NCBI GenBank assembly: GCA_023395775.1
Contig: JAEWYA010000155.1
Coordinates: 1-5,049, forward strand
Reading direction: 5' to 3'
Length of the DNA: 5,049 bases
DNA from: Bacillota bacterium
GTDB lineage: Bacteria > Bacillota > Clostridia > Oscillospirales > Oscillospiraceae
Shown here: one piece after another, positions 1 to 5,049 of the stretch
Position numbering within the stretch: position 1 is the stretch's first letter
Layout of the letters: every line of letters starts with the position of its first letter
Translations under genes and position numbers: made by a program
Notes under the pieces: model-generated
Seen by the model: the letters and a program-made list of their open reading frames with translations, nothing else
Told to the model about the DNA's origin: nothing
Database searches by the model: none

Positions 1-26
1 GCGCACCGCTTGTTAAAGCGGTGCGC
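1..26 (-). terminator. Probable rho-independent terminator hairpin of ppdK (U-tract off the window)
   Basis: Positions 1-11 and 16-26 form a perfect 11-bp GC-rich stem (GCGCACCGCTT with AAGCGGTGCGC) closed by a four-base loop, GTTA. It starts 43 bases beyond the ppdK stop codon in the direction of ppdK transcription. On the minus strand the required U-tract would fall to the left of position 1, so it cannot be seen. Read on the plus strand, the hairpin is followed by CCTCAAACGTTT, which is not a U-tract, so termination of a plus-strand gene from the left is less likely. The stem may continue past the window edge. The stem is seen directly; the terminator role is inferred. Confidence 0.62.
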
Positions 27-69
27 CTCAAACGTTTGGGTTCTTAAATTTTCAGCGTGCTGCGATCAA

Positions 70-2706
70 TTACTTCGCGCGAGGCGCCTTGATGGCGGCC
101 TGTGCGGCGGCAAGACGTGCGATGGGCACGCGGAAGGGAGAGCAGGAGACGTAGTCCAGGCCCACGCCATGGCAGAACTCCACGGAGGTGGGGTCGCCGC
201 CGTGTTCGCCGCAGATGCCCAGATGAATGTCGGGACGGGTCTTGCGGCCCAGCTCCACAGCCATCTTTACCAGCTTGCCCACGCCGTTCTGGTCGAGATG
301 CGCAAAGGGATCGGACTCGTAGATCTTCTTCTCATAGTAAGAGTTCAGGAATTTGCCCGCGTCGTCGCGGCTGAAGCCAAAGGTCATCTGAGTCAGGTCG
401 TTGGTACCGAAGGAGAAGAACTCGGCCTCTCTGGCAACCTCGTCGGCGGTCAGAGCCGCGCGGGGAATCTCGATCATGGTGCCGACCTCGTACTTCATGT
501 CAACGCCGGCGTCCTTAATGATCTTGTTGGCGGTGGCGACCACCACGTCGCGGACATATTTCAGCTCCTTGACCTCGCCCACCAGAGGAATCATGATGTT
601 GGGGCTGATCTTGTAAACGCCCTTTTTGGTAACGGCGATGGCGGCATTGATCACAGCGGTAGTCTGCATTTCGGCAATCTCAGGATAGGAGACGGCCAGA
701 CGGCAGCCGCGGTGGCCCATCATGGGGTTAAACTCATGGAGGCCGGCGATGACGTTCTTCAGCTTCTCAACGGTGATGCCCAGCTCACCGGCAATCTCCT
801 GAATGTCGGACTCCTTGGTGGGCAGGAACTCGTGCAGAGGGGGATCCAGGAAGCGGATGATGACGGGGCAGCCCTCCATGGCCTCATAGATGCCCTCAAA
901 GTCGCCCTGCTGATAGGGCAGGAGCTTTTCCAAAGCCTTGCGGCGCTCACTCTCGTTCTCGGCCACAATCATCTCGCGCATGGCCTTGATACGCGCGCCC
1001 TCAAAGAACATGTGCTCAGTACGGCACAGGCCGATGCCCTGAGCACCGAACTTGCGTGCCTGAGCAGCGTCCTTCGGGGTGTCGGCATTGGTGTAAATCT
1101 CCAGCTGACGGTACTGGTCTGCCCAGCCCATCAGGCGGCCGAAATAGCCGGAGCCGGGGTCGGCGGGAACGGTACCCACGGCCTCGCCATAGATATTGCC
1201 GGTAGAGCCGTCCAGGGAGATCCAGTCGCCCTCGTGATAGGTTTTGCCATCCAGCTCGAACTGTTTTTTCTCGTAGTTCACCACAATCTCGCCGCAGCCG
1301 GACACGCAGCAGGTGCCCATGCCGCGCGCCACCACGGCGGCGTGAGAGGTCATGCCGCCGCGAACGGTCAGGATACCCTGAGCGACCTGCATACCCTCGA
1401 TATCCTCGGGAGAAGTCTCCAGACGGACCAGAATGACCTTCTCACCCCGGTCGGACCACTCCTTGGCCTCTTCGGCGGTGAACACCACGCGGCCGCAGGC
1501 GGCGCCGGGAGAAGCGGCCAGGCCCTTGCCGATGACGGCGGCCTTCTTCAGAGCCTCCGCGTCAAACTGGGGATGCAGCAGGGCGTCCAGCTGCTTAGGC
1601 TCCACGCGCAGAACGGCTTCCTTTTCCGAAATCATTCCCTCGTCCACCAGATCCACAGCCACCTTCAAAGCGGCGGCGGCGGTACGCTTGCCGTTGCGGG
1701 TCTGAAGCATATAGAGCTTGCGGTCCTGGATGGTGAACTCCATGTCCTGCATGTCGCGGTAGTGATTTTCCAGGTTGTTCGCAATCTTGGAGAACTCCTC
1801 GTAGACCTCGGGCATTTCGTCCTTCAGCTTGCTGATGGGAGAGGGAGTGCGAACTCCGGCCACCACGTCTTCACCCTGGGCATTGATGAGGTACTCGCCG
1901 AACAGAGCCTTTTCGCCGGTGGCGGGATTGCGGGTGAATGCGACGCCCGTGCCGGAGTTATTTCCCGTGTTGCCGAAGACCATGGTCTGGACATTGACGG
2001 CGGTGCCCCAGTCATAGGGGATCTCGTTCATACGGCGATAGACATTTGCCCGGGGATTGTCCCAGGAACGGAACACGGCCTTCACGGCCTCCATCAGCTG
2101 GACCTTGGGGTCCTGAGGGAAGTCCTCGCCCTTTTCCTTCTTATAAAATGCCTTGAACAGAACGGACAGCTGCTTCATGTCGTCGGCATCCAGATCGATG
2201 TCCTGCTTCACGCCCTTTTTGGCCTTGACCTCGTCGATGATCTCCTCGAAGCGTTTCTTGCTCAGCTCCATGACCACGTCGGAAAACATCTGAATGAACC
2301 GGCGATAGGAATCGTAAGCGAAACGGGGGTTGCCGGTCTTCTGGGCAAAGCCCTCCACAGCCACGTCGTTCAGACCCAGATTCAGGATGGTGTCCATCAT
2401 GCCGGGCATGGAGGCCCGGGCACCGGAGCGGACGGAGACCAGCAGGGGATCGCTGGGATCACCGAACTTCTTGCCGTTCTCGCCTTCCAGCCAGGTCATA
2501 TACTGGGCGATCTCCGCCTGAATGTCGGCGTTGATCTGCCGGCCGTCGGTATAATACTGAGTGCAGGCCTCGGTGGTAATGGTAAAGCCCTGAGGAACGG
2601 GCATTCCGGCCAGGGTCATTTCGGCCAGGTTCGCGCCCTTGCCGCCCAGCAGTTCCCGCATGTCCTTGTTGCCCTCGGAAAACTTGTAGACATATTTTTT
2701 TGCCAT
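70..2706 (-). CDS. ppdK: Pyruvate, phosphate dikinase (EC 2.7.9.1)
   Basis: This complete 878-aa cytoplasmic enzyme interconverts ATP + pyruvate + phosphate and AMP + PEP + pyrophosphate. In anaerobes it can run in either direction, for PEP synthesis or pyrophosphate-linked glycolysis. The N-terminal ATP-grasp part (about 1-350) begins with GGKGANLAEM (21-30) and keeps Arg93, Asp321, Glu323 and Gln335. The swivelling phosphohistidine domain (about 390-510) has GGMTSHAAVVARG, placing catalytic His455 beside Thr453, the residue type regulated in plant homologues. The C-terminal PEP/pyruvate TIM barrel (about 520-870) shows Arg562 in GLCRTEH, Arg618, Glu746, Asn769 in FGTNDLTQ, and Cys832 in GICGEHGGDP, the expected acid/base. 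These lie within one position of the numbering I recall for the C. symbiosum enzyme, and the length is typical. The ATG at 2706 is preceded by GGAGGAG at six bases. It appears monocistronic, with its own promoter and a terminator-like hairpin. No key residue is missing. TTA, CTA and TCA codons are absent throughout. Confidence 0.98.
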   Translation of the reverse strand: MAKKYVYKFSEGNKDMRELLGGKGANLAEMTLAGMPVPQGFTITTEACTQYYTDGRQINADIQAEIAQYMTWLEGENGKKFGDPSDPLLVSVRSGARASMPGMMDTILNLGLNDVAVEGFAQKTGNPRFAYDSYRRFIQMFSDVVMELSKKRFEEIIDEVKAKKGVKQDIDLDADDMKQLSVLFKAFYKKEKGEDFPQDPKVQLMEAVKAVFRSWDNPRANVYRRMNEIPYDWGTAVNVQTMVFGNTGNNSGTGVAFTRNPATGEKALFGEYLINAQGEDVVAGVRTPSPISKLKDEMPEVYEEFSKIANNLENHYRDMQDMEFTIQDRKLYMLQTRNGKRTAAAALKVAVDLVDEGMISEKEAVLRVEPKQLDALLHPQFDAEALKKAAVIGKGLAASPGAACGRVVFTAEEAKEWSDRGEKVILVRLETSPEDIEGMQVAQGILTVRGGMTSHAAVVARGMGTCCVSGCGEIVVNYEKKQFELDGKTYHEGDWISLDGSTGNIYGEAVGTVPADPGSGYFGRLMGWADQYRQLEIYTNADTPKDAAQARKFGAQGIGLCRTEHMFFEGARIKAMREMIVAENESERRKALEKLLPYQQGDFEGIYEAMEGCPVIIRFLDPPLHEFLPTKESDIQEIAGELGITVEKLKNVIAGLHEFNPMMGHRGCRLAVSYPEIAEMQTTAVINAAIAVTKKGVYKISPNIMIPLVGEVKELKYVRDVVVATANKIIKDAGVDMKYEVGTMIEIPRAALTADEVAREAEFFSFGTNDLTQMTFGFSRDDAGKFLNSYYEKKIYESDPFAHLDQNGVGKLVKMAVELGRKTRPDIHLGICGEHGGDPTSVEFCHGVGLDYVSCSPFRVPIARLAAAQAAIKAPRAK

Positions 2707-2712
2707 GTGTTT

Positions 2713-2719
2713 CTCCTCC
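2713..2719 (-). promoter_or_regulatory. Ribosome binding site of ppdK
   Basis: On the minus strand GGAGGAG ends six bases before the ATG at 2704-2706. This is near-ideal Shine-Dalgarno sequence and spacing, and it fixes the ppdK start: the resulting N-terminus MAKKYVYKF is the usual one for the family. Confidence 0.9.
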
Positions 2720-2750
2720 GTTTTATAGTTGCCCTATGGCAGGAAAGTTG

Positions 2751-2860
2751 TTAAACGATTGCCTAAATGATTGAATAGAACTATTATATAAGGATTTTGC
2801 AGGAAAGACAAGACACAATTAAAGCGGAAAAGTGGGAGAACGCAAAAATTTTAAACGATT
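2751..2860. repeat. Two copies of the 10-bp direct repeat TTAAACGATT
   Basis: TTAAACGATT occurs exactly at 2751-2760 and 2851-2860, with starts 100 bp apart. The copies flank the predicted ppdK promoter: one lies in the leader just after the transcription start, the other about 40 bp upstream of the -35 box. This placement would suit a DNA-bound regulator acting by looping or double occupancy, but the sequence is AT-rich and a chance pair is possible. No known operator is recognised. Confidence 0.35.
2783..2811 (-). promoter_or_regulatory. Sigma-A-type promoter of ppdK
   Basis: On the minus strand there is a -35 box TTGTCT (2811 to 2806, 4 of 6 consensus bases), a 17-bp spacer and a perfect -10 box TATAAT (2788 to 2783). 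The predicted start is near 2776, giving a leader of about 70 bases. The leader contains one copy of the repeat TTAAACGATT and a small 4-bp stem (TGCC/GGCA, 2730-2741) upstream of the Shine-Dalgarno. No extended -10 TG is present. Transcription start is inferred, not measured. Confidence 0.75.
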
Positions 2861-2862
2861 AT

Positions 2863-2872
2863 TTTGTACAAA
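2863..2872. promoter_or_regulatory. Palindrome TTTGTACAAA, possible operator
   Basis: This is a perfect 10-bp palindrome three bases after the second TTAAACGATT copy and about 52 bp upstream of the ppdK -35 box. A TACAA half-motif recurs nine bases downstream (2876-2880). Such a dyad could be a repressor or activator site for either divergent gene, but palindromes of this size arise by chance in AT-rich DNA, and I cannot name a regulator. Confidence 0.25.
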
Positions 2873-2922
2873 TCATACAATTTTGGAAAGAATATGACCG
2901 TAAAGTAAGCTTTCACGACATT

Positions 2923-2953
2923 TTACGCCGCTTTACGAAGCGAAGCGGCGTAA
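2923..2953. other. Intergenic hairpin, 11-bp stem
   Basis: TTACGCCGCTT (2923-2933) pairs perfectly with AAGCGGCGTAA (2943-2953) across a nine-base loop. A competing shorter stem is possible because AAGCG is repeated: CGCTT (2929-2933) can pair with AAGCG at 2938-2942 across the loop TACG. A further inverted match, CGTAAAG (2899-2905) with CTTTACG (2931-2937), overlaps it. Neither strand shows a U-tract directly after the stem; the T6 at 2971-2976 is 17 bases away. It is therefore not a standard terminator. It may be a DNA-level protein site or a relic structure. Confidence 0.5.
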
Positions 2954-2976
2954 TACCACCTAGATGTGTGTTTTTT

Positions 2977-3045
2977 GGACCCTGCCCGGAGAGGCCGGCC
3001 GGTCGCTGTGCCTGACGGCGGCGCGGCTGCGCCGGACTCCGTCCC
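2977..3045. other. GC-rich structured island in an AT-rich spacer
   Basis: By hand count 56 of 69 bases are G or C (about 81%), against about 31% in the preceding AT-rich part. It contains the self-complementary GGCCGGCC (2993-3000) and an imperfect hairpin: GACGG (3014-3018) with CCGTC (3039-3043) outside CGGCGC (3019-3024) with GCGCCG (3029-3034), loop GGCT and a four-base bulge. The island is flanked by GTTTTTT (2970-2976) and AAAAAAC (3049-3055), which are inverted complements. The T-stem-A order is the reverse of a terminator. It lies just upstream of the plus-strand promoter. Function is unknown. Confidence 0.5.
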
Positions 3046-3062
3046 AGGAAAAAACAGGAAGG

Positions 3063-3091
3063 TTGATTTATTCATATAATTGGCATACAAT
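3063..3091 (+). promoter_or_regulatory. Sigma-A-type promoter of the membrane-protein gene
   Basis: A -35 box TTGATT (3063-3068, 4 of 6 consensus bases) and a -10 box TACAAT (3086-3091, 5 of 6) are separated by exactly 17 bp. Transcription would start near 3098, leaving a leader of about 34 bases that includes the Shine-Dalgarno. A perfect TATAAT lies at 3075-3080 but has no plausible -35 box at the right distance, so I prefer the pair given. Confidence 0.65.
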
Positions 3092-3112
3092 ACTTAAAAA
3101 TGTCTTGAAACT

Positions 3113-3121
3113 AAAAGGAGG
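3113..3121 (+). promoter_or_regulatory. Ribosome binding site that decides the start at 3132
   Basis: AAAAGGAGG ends ten bases before the ATG at 3132. A nearer ATG at 3124 is only two bases from the Shine-Dalgarno and opens a different, short frame, so it is not the start. The in-frame ATG at 2964 has no ribosome binding site and lies upstream of the predicted promoter. Confidence 0.85.
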
Positions 3122-3131
3122 ACATGCAGGA

Positions 3132-5027
3132 ATGCCTTTTCACATTAATTTTACCCCAGGCAACGGATTTGATCCCAGCGGGTTCGGGTTTAACAACGGC
3201 GGAGACGGAACGACGCCGCCCCCAACGCGTCCCCAGCGGTCCAAAAAGCAGCGCAAGCCCCGCAAGGCCATCGGAAACGGCTTTACCCGGGTGCTCATCA
3301 ATCTGCTGGTGACGTTGCTCTTCGGTTTGATCTACTTTTATGTGGAGCTGCCCGCGCTGAACTTTCAAAGCCAGGACATCTATGTTTTTATGTTCCTGCT
3401 GTGCGCGGTATACTGCGTCTGCGCCATCTTTACCTCCGGCTTTCAGGGTGAGGGGGCGAAAGGGTACTTTCACTTTGTAAAAAAGCAGTGTACGGTTCCC
3501 TTTTCTTTGGTGATCGCCATGATTATCGTGGTGGCGGTGGGTTCCCTATCCGGCTGGGTGGTGCTTCGGGCAAAAAGCTACAGCCAGCTGCTGCCTATCC
3601 AGACCGGAGACTTTACGCAGGAGGTGGACGAGATCTCCTACGATCAGATTCCCATGCTGGACGCGGATTCCGCCGTGCTGCTGGGCAACCGGAAGCTGGG
3701 CCAGCTGGCGGATATGGTATCCCAGTTTGAAATTCTGGATACCTATACCCAAATTAATTATCAGGGCCGGCCCGTCCGGGTCACGTCTCTGGCCTACGGC
3801 GATATCATCAAGTGGTTCACCAACCGGGCCAAAGGCCTTCCGGCCTATATTATTATCGACATGGTGACCCAGGATGCCAAGGTGGTCCGGCTGGACGAGG
3901 GCATGAAATACACCGTGGCGGAGCATTTCAGCCGCAACCTTTACCGGCATCTGCGGTTCAATTATCCCACCATGATGTTCGACACCCCGGTATTTGAAAT
4001 TGATGACGAGGGTACGCCCTATTGGATCTGCTCCCGTATTGTAAAGACCATCGGGCTTTTTGGAGGAACGGATATCAAGGGCGCGGTGCTGGTGAACGCC
4101 ATCACCGGAGAGAGTAAGTATTATGAGGAGGTCCCCTCCTGGGTGGACCGAGTGTACAACAGCGACCTCATTATGCAGCAGTACGATTTCTACGGCAGCT
4201 ATCACAACGGTTTTCTCAACTCTATCTTCGGCCAGCGAGACGTGACCCAGACCACCGACGGTTATAACTATATCGCCATCGGGGACGATGTGTATATGTA
4301 CACCGGCGTCACTTCCGTCACCTCCGACGAGTCCAACATTGGCTTTTTGCTCTCGAATCAGCGGACGAAGGAGACTCATTTTTACTCCGTGGCGGGCGCG
4401 ACGGAGAACTCCGCCCGGGGCTCCGCACAGAGCAAGGTTCAGCAGATGAACTACACGGCCACATTCCCCCTGCTTTTGAACATTGCCGATCAGCCCACCT
4501 ATTTTATGTCTCTGAAGGGCGCGGACGGTCTTGTTAAAATGTATGCCATGGTCAACGTCCAGCAGTATCAGATCGTAGCCACCGGGTCTACTTTGGCGGA
4601 GTGCGAGGTGAACTACCGCACGGCTCTGGCGGACAACGGACTGATCAAGGACAGCCAGACGGAAGTGGTGCCCTCCGACCAGAAGGAGACGTCCGGAACC
4701 GTCGCGGAGATCCGCACGGCGGTGATGGACGGCAACAGCTACTACTTCCTGCGGCTGGAAGGCGAGGATACGTTCTATGCCCTCAGCGCGGCGAAAAATC
4801 CGCTGGCGGTGATTCTGAACGTGGGCGACCGGGTAAGCATCACCTATGACGCCGGAAGCGAGGGCAGCATTCTTTCCGGCGGCAGCGTAACGGTGGAGGG
4901 TAAGACGGCACAGGCCGTTTTGCCGGAGACGTCCTCGGAATCCGGCGCCGCCGCAGAGACCGGCGAGGCGCAGACGCCGCAGGCGATACCCGATGGGACG
5001 GAGGCCCCCGTTTCCGGGGCGGCGTAA
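3132..5027 (+). CDS. Uncharacterised three-helix membrane protein with a large extracytoplasmic region
   Basis: The product is 631 aa and complete; no catalytic function is recognised. The N-terminus (1-48) is Gly/Pro-rich, then strongly basic (RSKKQRKPRK, 36-45), and so probably cytoplasmic. Hydrophobic helices lie at about 52-71, 83-101 and 124-145. The loop after the second helix is basic, so the positive-inside rule puts the remaining 485 or so residues outside the membrane. That part has a mixed alpha/beta segment (about 150-345) with a PepSY-like stretch DIKGAVLVNAITGESKYY (314-331), then a long segment with GYNYIAIGDDVYMYTGVTSV (377-396) and ATFPLLLNIADQPTYFM (443-459). A short beta-rich module follows (about 520-590), possibly OB-like, and a low-complexity Ser/Ala/Glu/Pro tail (597-631). 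From memory, similar proteins occur in clostridial genomes, sometimes labelled CvpA-like, but I see no basis for a colicin V role. Two cysteines (300, 491) lie in the exported part. The gene has its own promoter and RBS; only 22 bases follow its stop, so an operon cannot be judged. Confidence 0.93.
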   Translation: MPFHINFTPGNGFDPSGFGFNNGGDGTTPPPTRPQRSKKQRKPRKAIGNGFTRVLINLLVTLLFGLIYFYVELPALNFQSQDIYVFMFLLCAVYCVCAIFTSGFQGEGAKGYFHFVKKQCTVPFSLVIAMIIVVAVGSLSGWVVLRAKSYSQLLPIQTGDFTQEVDEISYDQIPMLDADSAVLLGNRKLGQLADMVSQFEILDTYTQINYQGRPVRVTSLAYGDIIKWFTNRAKGLPAYIIIDMVTQDAKVVRLDEGMKYTVAEHFSRNLYRHLRFNYPTMMFDTPVFEIDDEGTPYWICSRIVKTIGLFGGTDIKGAVLVNAITGESKYYEEVPSWVDRVYNSDLIMQQYDFYGSYHNGFLNSIFGQRDVTQTTDGYNYIAIGDDVYMYTGVTSVTSDESNIGFLLSNQRTKETHFYSVAGATENSARGSAQSKVQQMNYTATFPLLLNIADQPTYFMSLKGADGLVKMYAMVNVQQYQIVATGSTLAECEVNYRTALADNGLIKDSQTEVVPSDQKETSGTVAEIRTAVMDGNSYYFLRLEGEDTFYALSAAKNPLAVILNVGDRVSITYDAGSEGSILSGGSVTVEGKTAQAVLPETSSESGAAAETGEAQTPQAIPDGTEAPVSGAA

Positions 5028-5049
5028 GTGGTCCCCTGGAGGTCTGCCA

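Larger units (their letters stand above)
2707..3131. other. Divergent intergenic spacer between ppdK and the membrane-protein gene
   Basis: These 425 bases separate two divergently transcribed start codons. The layout left to right is: ppdK Shine-Dalgarno and leader; ppdK promoter (2783-2811); an AT-rich stretch with no convincing gene (about 31% GC over 2761-2920, by hand count); a hairpin (2923-2953); a GC-rich island (2977-3045); and the plus-strand promoter and ribosome binding site (3063-3121). An open frame at about 2797-3015 has only a TTG start, a weak ribosome binding site and a C-terminal half that runs into the GC island, so I do not call it. No riboswitch or tRNA was recognised. 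Confidence 0.8.

Noticed and set aside
29..38. Palindrome CAAACGTTTG between the ppdK stop and its terminator
   Set aside because: It is a perfect 10-bp dyad but has no loop, so it is a poor RNA hairpin; no promoter lies beside it in the window. Chance is sufficient.
2730..2741. Small stem TGCC/GGCA in the ppdK leader as a possible riboswitch or attenuator
   Set aside because: It has only four base pairs, there is no alternative terminator stem or U-tract, and the leader is only about 70 bases.
10..2754. 914-aa plus-strand open frame covering all of ppdK
   Set aside because: It is the codon-aligned complement of ppdK, kept open by the absence of TTA, CTA and TCA codons. The translation is Leu/Gly/His/Ala-rich with no recognisable domain, and it begins inside the terminator hairpin with no good ribosome binding site.
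2923..2976. Hairpin followed by T6 as a rho-independent terminator on the plus strand
   Set aside because: The T-run begins 17 bases after the stem rather than directly after it, and no plus-strand gene upstream would need termination here.
2797..3015. 72-aa open frame in the intergenic spacer
   Set aside because: It starts at TTG with only a weak, too-close AAGGA, overlaps the ppdK -35 region, and its end is translated from the hairpin and GC island. No homology is recognised.
2964..3131. 56-residue N-terminal extension of the membrane protein from the ATG at 2964
   Set aside because: It has no Shine-Dalgarno, it lies upstream of the best promoter (3063-3091), and its sequence comes from the GC island. 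The ATG at 3132 has a strong AAAAGGAGG.
3546..4379. 277-aa minus-strand open frame inside the membrane-protein gene
   Set aside because: It is an antisense shadow of a gene with three clear membrane helices, an RBS and a promoter; its translation resembles no known protein.
3132..5027. Colicin V production (CvpA) function for the membrane protein
   Set aside because: I recall such a label being used for similar clostridial proteins, but CvpA is a short four-helix protein, while this one has three helices and a very large exported region. The label would mislead.

Overview
The window reads as chromosomal DNA from a fairly GC-rich clostridial Firmicute. An Oscillospiraceae/Ruminococcaceae-type gut anaerobe is my best guess. 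The reasons are strong AGGAGG-type ribosome binding sites, sigma-A-like promoters in AT-rich spacers, a clostridial-type pyruvate phosphate dikinase that nearly matches the residue numbering I recall for the Clostridium symbiosum enzyme, and a neighbouring membrane protein of a type I associate with clostridial genomes. The taxonomic call is inference; no rRNA or other marker is present.

There are two real genes, transcribed divergently. On the minus strand (70-2706) is a complete ppdK for pyruvate, phosphate dikinase (878 aa), with its own promoter and Shine-Dalgarno. A strong hairpin at 1-26 probably starts its terminator; the U-tract would lie outside the window. On the plus strand (3132-5027) is a complete gene for a 631-aa uncharacterised membrane protein: a basic, Gly/Pro-rich cytoplasmic N-terminus, three predicted membrane helices, and about 485 residues predicted to lie outside the membrane, ending in a Ser/Ala/Glu/Pro-rich tail. 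It also has its own promoter and Shine-Dalgarno.

Between the two start codons lie 425 bases (2707-3131). This spacer is a mosaic: an AT-rich part of about 31% GC (2761-2920) with the ppdK promoter and short repeats, an 11-bp hairpin (2923-2953), an abrupt island of about 81% GC (2977-3045), then AT-rich DNA with the plus-strand promoter. No functional link between the two genes is evident: ppdK is central carbon metabolism (pyruvate/PEP interconversion), while the other product has no recognised activity.

I saw no mobile element, CRISPR array, rRNA or tRNA, and no convincing new system. The least explained parts are the large extracytoplasmic region of the 631-aa protein and the structured island in the intergenic spacer. 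The long open frame antisense to all of ppdK is best explained by codon bias.
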